DNA of 64,000 bases from the NCBI GenBank assembly GCA_018881555.1, contig JACAXG010000068.1:2136198-2200197 (forward strand), in the 5' to 3' direction. The notes beneath the pieces were generated by a model. That model worked only from the letters and a program-made list of their open reading frames with translations. It had not been told where the DNA came from and searched no databases. The stretch comes from Amblyornis subalaris (taxonomy: Eukaryota; Chordata; Aves; Passeriformes; Ptilonorhynchidae). Shown piece after piece: positions 34,401 through 44,720 of this stretch (position 1 is its first letter; each line of letters begins with the position of its first letter). Both the position numbers and the translations under genes were made by a program.

Positions 34401-35055
34401 CCCTTCATTCCCTTCCTTGTTGCATCAAAACAGGGATTAACTAGAAAGTGTTTCCACAGAGCCCTGTACATCCCAAATTCTCTGTCTGTGGCAAGAGGAG
34501 ATGAACAATCACAGTGTGCTTCATGTGGCACAGGGCTGGGACAGGATGCTAACAGAGGTTTCTNGAAAAAAAAAAACNATAAACCATAAGCACAAAGCTT
34601 AAGTGATTTGTCCAAGTCACCAGGACCAGCAAGATAACAACAGGGCCATTGAGTATCTGGAGTTTGCTTAAAAATTTGATTTGTTGCCATCAGACAGCAA
34701 CAAATAACAGTGGGAACTGCTGTGGATTTGTTCTGAGCCGCGTGATCACATCCATCAGGCCCAGTCTGTGCTCATCCACTCCTCAGCGTGAGTCAGCATG
34801 GAGAAGCCCAGAGTGAGTTCACAGCTGAATTTGTGGGGCATTGGGCATGGGAGGGATTTATGGGGTAGTCATGGAGCAGCCAGGCTGCAGTGAGGGGATA
34901 GGGGCTCTGGGGAGCACAGCCTCGACCCACATAACCCATATACAGCCCTGCAGGGAGAGCTGGAGGGCCCTGTGGGACCCCTGCCCTGCAGACCATGCAC
35001 AGAGATCCTGTAAATTCCAGGGGGGCACCAGCCTTTCCTTGCCTGGGGGACTCAC
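34401..35055. other. Unremarkable non-coding sequence
   Basis: No gene, repeat or transposon recognised. Confidence 0.5.
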
Positions 35056-35109
35056 CTGGAGTTACACCCAGGTCAGAAATCAGAAGAGGTTCTCTAATCT
35101 CTTGGAGCG
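35056..35109 (-). other. Possible 54-nt coding exon
   Basis: On the minus strand the acceptor is strong (ctaattatatttcttnctctag), and the cassette ends CTCCAG with GTGAGTCC behind it, a near-perfect donor. The length is a multiple of three. Only one phase is open and it reads LQEIREPLLISDLGVTP. This is the best internal-exon candidate in the window by splice consensus. No family is recognised and no neighbouring exon is established. Confidence 0.28.
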
Positions 35110-36239
35110 CTAGAGNAAGAAATATAATTAGCTTTAAAAGGCTGGTAAGTTCATTAAAATGAAACACGAGCCACTACCTTCAAGTAGGACAGACAGGATC
35201 CACCAGCCCACACTCCCCACAGGCACTTCCCCGACTCTCTTACCCACAGCAAATTGTGGTCCCCCATGGCACTGAAGGATCTCTGGGGAGGGGTCTATAA
35301 ACATGGTCTATAGTCCTAGGCCCCCTAAATCCCTAAAGGAACCTCTAGGAAGGGGTCTGTAAACTCCTCAAAAACCACTTGTGGTGTTTTCTCAAATCCC
35401 AGCTGTTTTTCCTTTCCTCTGAAAAGAAACCCCAGTGCTGTTTCTACCCCATGGCTGGGGAGGAAGGTGACAGTGCCCAGCAGTGAGGGGTGCAGGGAGC
35501 AGCACCTTGCCTGGGGAGGGCAGGGGTGGGCAGGCAGAGTGCCCCTCTGCCCCTCCCTGCCCTCCCAGGGGTGCCCAGAGTGAGCTGGTTTTCAAAGGGT
35601 CCAAATTATTGCATCCTCTTCAGCTCCTGAACCTGCGTTGTGTCCTGCTGCCCCAGCGCCTCTCTCTCCATCCCATCGCGTTGCCCTCCCCTCGTTTCAT
35701 CCCTGCTGTTGTGCAAAGTCCAGGCACAGCCCCCTCTCTCCTGAGAAGTAAAACCAGCTTTGTGGCACCTCTGCCCCTGCCCACAGCCTCTCATGGAAAG
35801 CCAGGGACCTTCCCNGCCTTCTGCCCCGGGATGAATCACAGCCCTCAGGCACCCCCACACCTCCAGGGATACCCCGAGTGCCACGTTGTGCCCGTGACCC
35901 AGCCCTGGGTCTGAATGAATAATTCAGATCTTTTCAGNTCCAGCTCTGCATTCCCTCTCGCTTCTCTTTGGTGCACTTGGCACAGCTCTGGCTTCACACG
36001 GAGCGGAGGAGCCGCAGGGATGAACCTGCACTACCCCCGCACCGACTCCTGACCCGTGGGTTATTCCATCCCNAGCTGCCTCGGAGCTGCCCTCGAATCC
36101 AACCACGAGGAAAAAGAAGATAAGTTTTTCTCCCCAGTTGCAGCGAATTTTACAGCGCCGGGCTGCTCCTGCTCTCCCCGCACAAAGGATTACATTTTCT
36201 GAAACATTCTTTCTTTGAAATCTTTTGTGACCCTTGAGC
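35110..36239. other. Non-coding sequence, imperfect 22-bp repeat
   Basis: ctctggggaggggtctataa (35281) and ctctaggaaggggtctgtaa (about 35343) are imperfect copies 62 bp apart. The rest is GC-rich, with overlapping frames at 35483-35914 (+) and 35606-35884 (-) that match no family. Confidence 0.45.
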
Positions 36240-36660
36240 AGCATGAAAATGCAGCTCGGGGCCGCCGAGCGGGGCTGGGGATCCACCGGGGGCCTGGGAA
36301 GCGCGCGCAGCGTCGGCACTTAACAAATAATAAATAACCGGCATTAATTATTGATCACAACCACGGCTAATCAAGCTCCATCCCTGTGGTTACCACGCTA
36401 CCCGGGGCCCCCTTCCAGAGAGCCAGGGAACGCCCGGGAGCCCCCGGATGGCGAGCGGGGATTCGGGAAGGCGATCCCCCNACGCGCGCGGCCCGCACGC
36501 CTCCGGGCTCCCCGAGGATGTCTGCGCATCCAGAGCGCGCCGAGTTTCCAGGGAAGCGGAGCTGGGATAGCATCCCGGGGCGCGGGTGGGCTGTGCCGGG
36601 CTGGGAAAGTCTGGAATGACGGCGGAGCGGAGCGCGGAGCCGGCTCTGGCTTTGGCTGCA
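36240..36660. promoter_or_regulatory. CpG-island-like segment with AT-rich core
   Basis: CpG dinucleotides are dense on both sides (gcgcgcgcagcgtcgg; acgcgcgcggcccgcacg) of a 50-bp AT-rich core, 36320-36375. The core contains TAATTA (36345-36350), ttgatcacaaccacgg and ctaatcaagc. CpG-rich segments with homeodomain/TALE-type cores are known around developmental genes. Whether this is a promoter or an orphan island cannot be decided. Open frames here follow GC content. Confidence 0.45.
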
Positions 36661-39649
36661 ATGGGGTTTTTCAGTGGTACAGCCTGGGAATGGGCCCAAG
36701 AGCATTCCCAGGAGACCATCCTCATGCAAGGATGCACAGCCCAGAGCCAGGAAGGTTCTGCCTCTTGGCCGGACTCTTCCACGGAGCCCCAGTCCCAGCA
36801 GCCAACATGGTCAGGGCAAATCCCCGCAGCGAGTGGGGCCAGACAGGGACTGGGCCCCCCAATGCCCACCACAGTCACCCCTTGCTCCCCACCCATCCGT
36901 GGCAGCGGTTCCCGCNCCGGCTGGGAAGTGGGAAGGGACACCACCTCCCTGTGCCACTGCCTGCCCCAGTTTCACGAGCAATTTGTGCGAGTGTAATACA
37001 AGGGAGCTCTGTCTCGTGGTCCTGACAGGAGCTGCCTGCCTGCTCCCTTTACGGGGATGTTAAATCCTGTTATTAAATGCAAGCCATTATCGGGATGTCA
37101 CCGGTGCCTTTTGATGAAGCTCTACACCTGTGCAGACAGCCAGCCCCTGTTAGCTTATTTACTATTCATTAGGAATGCTCCACACTGATTTGCCTCATCC
37201 TAATCTCTCTGTGGCTCCAGGATTTGTTTCCTCCGTGTGAGTTCGGGGCACTGGACCTCCCTCCCTCCTCCCCGGAGATGTGTAGGAATTGCCGTTGCCA
37301 TCCTGCCTCNAATCTGTACAATTTTGGGGGGAAGAAAAAAAGAAAATATGAGGTTTTTTCCCTCTCATGTCCATGTGGTTTTTTTCAGGGAGGAGAAAAG
37401 CNTTGGGAAAAATCAGAGCTGGAAGTCAGGAGAGAAAATGGGATCTTACCAGGACCAGAAGAGGGACTTGNGTTCCATATTCCTGCAACAGGAGATGCAG
37501 CAAGCCCACCCCCTCCCTGCGAGCTTCCCAAGCAGGCCAACTGCTTAGCAAATAAGAATAAAAGCCCAAAAGATTTGCTGAAGGAAGAGTTAAATACACA
37601 CTGCAAGTCCTAAAAGCAACATTTCTGGAGGCTTTGATAACTCTGCAAACAGAAGATTGTGCAAATGTTTTACCCACATTCATATTTCCCAGTAGATTCA
37701 CCCTTCCCCCAGACAATTTATGAGCCTTCATCCAAACCAAACATCCATCTTTCCTTCAAAGACATTATGACCCTTTCCAAAATCTCCTTGAAAATGTGCA
37801 TCTTCAGTGATTCTTTCTTGCTGGAAGCAATAATGCCAGTTCCAAGAGCTTAAAAAACCCCTCAGACCTTCCCAAAGTGCATGGGATGAGGTTACAAAAT
37901 CAGGGGGCTTGCACNTAACTTGCACAGGTCTTGCACTTCAGGACACCATGGGATTGGCAGCAACCCATTCCCAAGTGAGGATTTACTTTCAAGGGCGATT
38001 CTGGCTGCAGATTCCCAGCAGAGAGATGGGAATGTGCTGGTCCTCGTCCTTCCCTCCTACAGGAAAGGGCAAAGGCATCTCCCAAGCCACNTGCAGTTTT
38101 TAACCCTTGATTTTTAAGCACCCACCACTGCCTCTCACTCTGGGGAGTCCTCCCCACACATCACCCACCCTGAGCATGGCCACGCGTTGGAATTTGCTGT
38201 TTCCAGGTGTGTTGGGAAAGCTGCTCCAGGGACACATCNCAGCGAGGGACCCAGCACAGGGACACAGACATCTCTGAGAAATCAGGGCAGCCAGCACAGC
38301 AATCCCTGGGAGGAGAGCTGCCTCCTGCCTTATCCAANTTTCCCCATCACAATGTATTCCCTCCTGCTCAGGCAATATGCATTTGCTCATTTGTGCTGGA
38401 AAGGAGGGAATTCAGTATTCCCCTCCCTCGCTGCATGGGGAATAGCCCAAATTTTCCAGAAATCTCGCCTGACTTGTCCTTTAAATAAAACTCAAATAAT
38501 GCCATACTGTCCTTTAGGCAGCTTATGTCAGAATATTAAGAAGTACAAATATATACTCCTATACAGAGAAAAATATGTACAATACCCTTTTTCTAGCTGC
38601 CCAGCAAGTACTGCAGGAAAACGCAAATATATTCAAATATCTACAGATGAATATNGTAGATCAGGCCATTAACCCTTCCTTACCCCCACAGGATCCCAGA
38701 CAGACACTTTGGTGAGCTGCTCCATTGCAAGGCGCTGGCCCTGAGCAGCCCCATCCCTGCTCTCCNTCTCTCATTGTTATCCATAAGGTCACGCAAAGCA
38801 CTATGGAAAATGTTGTGATTATTTCCTAGCAGGGAGCATAAGGAGCCTTTCAGCCTGGGTGGTGCTGGGAGCTTTATCTTCCATCAGATAAGTAATCACT
38901 CCTGCCTGGAGCCGTGGTCAGTCCCACAGGGAAGGGAGGTACTGAGGGGCTGAGACCCTCCTGCTCCACGGAGGGACCCAACCAATGCCACCNGGCTCTG
39001 GTCATGGCAGCCATGACCCTCCTTTCTGGTAGCCACCAGCTGCTAAAATCCCTGGAGCATCCCATAATCTGGGTCTCTTTTTAAAATCATCCCCAGTGTT
39101 TAANCCCGTGGTGGGAAATGCACATTCCCACCCCTGCAGGATACTGATGCCNCAGGAGGAGACAGGATGGGGCTGCTCAGGGACCAAACACTATTTGCAC
39201 CCCATTNCCACCCACGCTGGAGCTTTTTATCCTCCACAGCAAGCCAAGCGCGACTGGGAATTTTCCCTCTCCTCTTGTCATGCCTTTGGTCCACAGAGCA
39301 TCCTAGAGCTCCACAGATCTCATGTTGCTCCAGGGTTTAAGGCAGATTCTCGCTGCCTGACTCAAGGGATGTGGAAATCAGCATAAAATGGGATTTAGAG
39401 AGCAAAGCCGTTACTAGGGATAACTGGGAGCAGAACAGGGNATGTCTGTCGGAGCCAAGGACCCTGTTGGGCTGCACACCGTGCTTCTCCCACCAATGTG
39501 ACAAGTACTCAGGGAAGGCAGAGGGCATCCAGGAGAGCGTTCCCCCCGGTCCGTGGGGCTGAGCATCCCTTCTGCCCTGGTGCCCCTGCTCAGCTCCCTC
39601 CCGGGGCACGGGGACCTAAGCCCCGGCTCCTGCCGGAGGAGAGCAGGGA
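36661..39649. other. Non-coding sequence with small AT patches
   Basis: Patches at 37060-37200 and 38460-38660 are AT-rich and could be regulatory elements. Overlapping frames on both strands between 36586 and 37063 and at 37224-37613 are not recognised. No transposon is seen. Confidence 0.4.
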
Positions 39650-39780
39650 AGGACCTGGCACGGACAAGCTCTGTTCTCTCAATGGCATCGATTATTTCTG
39701 TAATCAGCACCTCGTTGCCGAAACTGAACATCCATTATTGCAGGATTCTAAACCAAAAATAACCCAAGGGAGGGAAAAAG
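39650..39780 (-). promoter_or_regulatory. Compact element, regulatory or minus-strand coding
   Basis: The stretch holds tggcatcgattatttctg, gtaatcagc and catccattattgcagg, dense homeodomain/TALE-type cores. Read on the minus strand it also gives a protein-like frame: MFSFGNEVLITEIIDAIE starting at 39731, running on to 39414. A good acceptor-like tract (ggttatttttggtttag) ends near 39749. Frame and motifs compete as explanations. No family is recognised. Confidence 0.25.
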
Positions 39781-40267
39781 ATGCGATTCGGAAGCTGCTC
39801 CCGAACGGTGCGCGTTGGGTCAGTGCCATCTAGAGGCAGCAAACCGGTCCGAAACACCCCAAAACACCCACATCCCAGGGTCCTCCCGGGCTCTGGAGGC
39901 CGTGTGGCCGCGGCAGGTTGGGAAGGGACAGCGGAGGGGACGCCGTGACCCGCCCGGGGCTGCAGAGCCACNGGTCCCGCTGCCCCGTGAACGCCAAGGG
40001 GGGAGCCACACCGCAGGAGTGGAGAGCAAGCGGCGCTGCATCCCACATCCCAGCCCGGCATCCTGCATCCCGGAACGGCAGCGGGGGCAGCCGCACCCCC
40101 CTCCCCCGGGCTGGAGGCACAGCGAACGCGCTCCCCCCGCTCGCGGGCAGCCGCTATTAATGTGCGCCGAGCTGTATTAATAGAGCTGCTAAACACCGCC
40201 GCGGGCCACGGGAACGGCTCGGCGCTTCGTTCTCAGCCCAAATTAGACTGGAACAGCCAAACAGGAG

Positions 40268-40269
<2 letters not shown>
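39781..40269. promoter_or_regulatory. CpG-island-like segment
   Basis: CpG density is high throughout, with a GC-box-like gacccgcccggggc near 39950 and two ATTAAT motifs near 40155 and 40176 (ccgctattaatgtgcgcc, gctgtattaatagagc). This looks like a CpG island with potential promoter or Polycomb-type regulatory function. I cannot place a transcription start. Confidence 0.5.

Positions 40270-40298
<29 letters not shown>
40270..40298 (-). repeat. Poly(T) tract, 29 bp
   Basis: Twenty-nine uninterrupted T residues, flanked by acaggagca and cgccgatgg. Read on the minus strand it is a poly(A) run, perhaps a retroposed tail, but no recognisable source gene precedes it. Its length may be inexact because long homopolymers sequence poorly. 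Confidence 0.95.
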
Positions 40299-41439
40299 CG
40301 CCGATGGAAAGTTCAGGAAAAATATCAAACGAGAAAACGAGAGATGAGCGAGTACCACGTCGTTGCTGTCGGTGGGATCCAGGCTGGGGAGTGGGGGTGT
40401 ATCCGTGCCGTGGGGACCGTCAGCTCCTGTCTCGTGCTCTCGTACTTTTAGGGCAGCTTGTTTCAGTGTGACAAACATACCCACAGGACCCAGCTGNCCC
40501 CCCCCAGCCTGGCGTCCCCCCGAGATGGCTGCAGCCACCGCCGGGGTTATAGCTGGGCTGGAGATAAGGCCAGGACAAAGCTTGTACCAGCTCCCGAACT
40601 GGATCAAATCCTTGCCATCATCAAGCCCAACCCTGTGGTCCATGCTTCCATCCCCCAGGAGCAGCGAAGGTCTCCGAAAGCATCTCCACTGTACAAACCT
40701 TTCCATCCGCTTTTGTTCACCTCTTTTTTTTCCAAAAAAAATGTAAATTTCTCCTCAACATATTTAAGAGCAAGGAGCCTGCATAATGAAAGAATAAAAT
40801 TGCCTCCTGTCCCTGGAAACCCTGTCCTATTTTGCAATGATTAACTCGCTGTGTTTGCATACTGCCCACTCCTGGCTAAAGACTCAGGGGGACAATTTCC
40901 AAACACTTTCTAATCTTGCACGGAGCCTGCACGCAGCGTTGTCATTTCCTGACAACCCCCAGCGTGGCTGCATCTGGCAANCTCCACTTTTGCTCCCTTT
41001 TATTGATATTATTTCATATTTCCGCTGCTGGCTTGCCCACAGCCAGGGCCCTGCCACGCTGGGTGCTGCACTAATGAGAGGGATGGTGCTTTCCTCACCG
41101 TGGAACGCTGCTGCATGAATCAAGTGCTGCTCACATGAGCAATGGGCTATTAAGACCCATCACGAGGGCATTGTGAGTTTTGCTGAGTTTTCATTCCCAT
41201 GTTCCCTGTTGGGGTACCGGGAATTGCTGTTCCTTTTCTCCCCTGGGCTTTGCAGTGGAGGTTTCCCAGGATAGGGTCTCTCCAAATCACCAAAACGTCC
41301 CAGAACAGTACCTATCTGATGCTGCCTGCTGATGAAAAGCAATGGGCCAGCCCATGCAATCCCAAATTATGTGGTATAAACCCTGGGCTGCCTCTCAGGG
41401 GAAGCACAGGAACATCGGCGTCTTTGGGGCTGGGCATGC
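40299..41439. other. Non-coding sequence, CpG-rich at its start
   Basis: CpG content remains raised to about 40560. A short resemblance to a reversed CR1 end (catcatcaagcccaaccc, 40616-40633) is too short to call. No gene is recognised. Confidence 0.4.
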
Positions 41440-41580
41440 GATTGGAAATCAAAAGGGCTGGGGGCTCTGTAATCGCTGTAGCAGGGATTTTATTAAGCAA
41501 ATTATTACTGAGCAAGTAAATAAAGCAGCAGGAATCAAAGTGGTAATCGATAGCATGGTTTGATCCGGGGCAGACGGAGC
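41440..41580. promoter_or_regulatory. AT-rich regulatory-looking block
   Basis: Contains ctgtaatcgctg, attttattaagc, aattattactg and ggtaatcgatag within 100 bp, then returns to GC-rich sequence. Enhancer-like composition only. Confidence 0.25.
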
Positions 41581-44499
41581 ATGGCCTNGTGCAGATCCCA
41601 TAGTGCTGCCAAAGCCGGTGCCAGAGCCAGAGCCAAGAGCCAGAGCCCAGACACCCCAGGGCACAGGTGCTGAGGGGAAGCCAAGTGGGAATTAATCAAA
41701 TAAACACCCAAAAAAGAGCTAGGTGGGCACAGGCTGGGATAGGAGCACCTCAGGAGTCTCCACCCCCTTTTACGTCCCACTTACACGCTGCACCCATGAT
41801 ACATCCCCCNTGTCAAGGCAGCAGCACAGGGCAGGACGTGCCCCCTGTAAGCCCCTTTTCTGCTCCCAAAAGCACCAGCAGCCCCCNTCAGTGTCCTCTG
41901 CTGCAGCCCCCCTGGGCACAGAGCTGTCCCCTCCCAGCAGAACGGGAAAGAGCCACACTGAGAGCCCCTGAACTCCTTTAAAACCTCCCCTGTTGCACCA
42001 TGCAGATGCAGCAGCCAGCATGGAGCACTTGGAAAGCCTCCTGCCCCGGAGCAAAGCATCCTGCAAGAACCCAAGTTTTCCATCTCCACACTGAGCCTGC
42101 CCTGTTTGCCGTGCCAGACTGGAATGNAGCATCCTTGTGTGGCCAGGTACGGTGGTTTGCTCCCCTCCCGAGTGGCTGCCCCACGANCAAAGAGCATCCC
42201 ACAGTCCCAGCCCACTCCCAGTGGCCTCGGGGCTGACCCAAACCCCTCTGCCGAGCACAGCACCAGTGCAACTCCCCTTGGCGGGCATTTATGGGACTGG
42301 AGGTGATCAAATCCTGGATATTNGTTAATAAAGCACAACAGAAGTGGGAGACGGCTCCGTGCCCCGGCGGGGATAAATCCCAGGCGTCAGAGGGAGCAGT
42401 GATGGATGCGCTGGGTTTGCTCGGGCTGCATCCCTCACCAGGGGCAGCACAAAAGCGTGGCCGAGACTGAGGACATCGATCTGGCGGCTCGGGAGGGTTG
42501 CGTGGGACCGACCCACGCCCGCGGGGAGCAGCCCTGGGTGGGGATTTTGTCACAGCAGGGGAACGTGAGCTGGCTGGGGATGTGTTCACCCTCACAGCCG
42601 TGGAGCACTGCCCAGGGAGCGCAGGGCTTTAGTGCTTCCCACCTCCCTTTTTTCCTTCCTATCTCCTTTCTCCCCACACCTCCTTAGGCAAAGGAGACCT
42701 CCAGCCGTGATCTCAAAGGGAAAGTGTCACTATTTGTCCTCCTCCATGCAGACAGGGGGGAGAGCCCTCCCACCCCCAACACACANAGACAGCCCCGCTC
42801 TGCTTGATGCTACTGGAAAGTGGCAGTGTCCAATATGTCCCGAATTTCCTGCTGCACCAGCCCAGCTGTAATCAGCTTTGGATTACCATAGTCTTCTAAA
42901 GCAGCAGGCTCTGATAACATCCCTTCTGTCACTGACTCTCTAAATCTNCCCAGTCACGCAGATGGTTTCCCCCCAGCAACCCAGCACCAATTACTAGGAA
43001 GGGAAAAGNACCCCAAAACAGGAAAAAAAAAGAAGTTAATAATCAGGTGAAATCCAGGCTGTTGCAGTGAGTAACTGGGGGCTGTTTTTTTTGCAGCAGC
43101 ACAAAGACAAGAGGATACAAAGTGAAATCAGACAGCAGTGAATTTAAAACTAACCACTTCCCATAACGTGTCATTAACCTCCAGAGGATGCTGCTGCAAA
43201 TTATCCCCGAGGTCTCAGTGGGGCAGGGCTCGGGCTGGCCGGAGGCTCAGATTGATGGGGAGCAGAGCCACGGCCACATGAAGCACAAGGGAAGAAATGC
43301 AGTGTGGGTTGCAGGCGGTTATCCTTCAGGACACAGTCCGAGTGTTGTGTGGGCACATAAAGAATTTCCCTTTTATCCACAGTCACCGTTTTTTCCCATC
43401 CTTTTCTTGAAGCAGCAAGAACATCCTCTGCAGCAGAGGGTCCTGTCCCAGGCCTTTGAGCAGCCTGGTGTGTACTTCTCATCTCTGACTTCCCAGCAAG
43501 TCCCCAGAGGCTCCTCACCTGAGCTCCCTGTACATCAGGATGCCCTTTGGTCTCCAGCTTTCCAGCAGGTGCCGTTTTTCCAAGCAGGAACGTGCTTTGG
43601 TGAGGAGCAGCACCNACGTCAGCACAGCCCACGCACTGCAGGGCCACAGCACACCAGGGCCAGCTCCTCTCCCCAGCACGGACTGCAAAGTGGAGATCCT
43701 GAAAAATCAATGACTGCTGCTTCCCAACACGTCTCATTCCACCTAATTCTGGGTTTAAACAACCTTGCAGATTTCATCAATCCAGTTGCTTCGAGTGGTA
43801 AAGCTCAGGTCACATGGGAAAGAGATGGGGCCCAAACATAACTGCAGCAGCCAGAAAACAGAAACAGGTTACTAAATAATTTTTTTTTTTAGGTTTCTAT
43901 CTCGTGTGGTGCCCTGGGGTACCTCNCACACCCCAGCTGTGGGCATGGGGCAGCTCTGTGAGGGGCAGACATTCCCAGTAGGGAGCAGCACAAGCAAAGC
44001 TGGCTCCCACCGACCCAGGACAAGGAGAGTGACACCGGATATTGTCCCCAGGGAGCACATTTTGCAGCCTTAATGTATTTAAAAACCCCTCATGAAGAGC
44101 TGGGAGAGCAGGTGCTCCTGGTACCAGTACAGAACAACCACAGGGGGACACTTTGGTCCCCAGTGCTGCCAAAAAAGCTTTACCCCCCACATCACACCAG
44201 CCACATCAGCTCCAGAGGGCTCACAGCCCAGCCAGCCAGAAACGGCACAAAGCAGGGAAAAAGAGCTGGCAGAGGGTGGTGTGAGAAACTTTGTGGGCTC
44301 TTGCTTTTATCCCACTGCACGGGGAGCGGGGAAGGACAAAGGGAAACGCCCGGCACCTCCGCGGGGACACGCAGGCATCAGCATTGCCATGCTCAGTGTT
44401 TTCCCCTGGGTGAGGCAGCTGGTGGGTTTAAATTCTTTAACATTTTCAAAAGAGTGATAAGGTAAATCCTCCAGGCCCCAAGCAAGGCTCCCGCCCGAC
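41581..44499. other. Non-coding sequence; ambiguous long frame at 43188-43841
   Basis: The plus-strand frame 43188-43841 (217 codons) follows a pyrimidine tract at 43385-43410 and is the longest frame here not confined to a CpG island. It is overlapped by a 178-codon minus-strand frame (43737-43201) and neither is recognised. The minus-strand frames at 41770-42595 are GC-driven and contain several Ns. Confidence 0.4.
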
Positions 44500-44720
44500 C
44501 CCACAGGAGCTTTGCCCGAATACCGCAGGATTATTACAGCCCAAATATTTCTGTGGATTCAAATCTGAGGCTTTTCGTACGCGGCCTGTAGCTGCAAGTT
44601 TTGTCAGTGAATAGTCCCGATAAAGCCTTCCTGATTTCCCCCCCGTTTTAATATAATTGNTATTTCTCTCCCTGTAATCCAGAGAACTCCTTTTCTGTGC
44701 CATTTCGCACCAGCACTGAG
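44500..44720. promoter_or_regulatory. Possible conserved element
   Basis: The stretch has a mix of CpG and TAAT-type cores (ggattattacagcccaaat, gttttaatataattg). It also lies in a minus-strand frame (44982-44446, 178 codons) whose central part reads SGRLYRDYSLTKLAATGRV, protein-like in composition, but no family is recognised. Confidence 0.2.

Noticed and set aside
40616..40638. Reversed CR1 3' end
   Set aside because: Only about 18-20 bp resemble CR1. Flanks do not continue the element.
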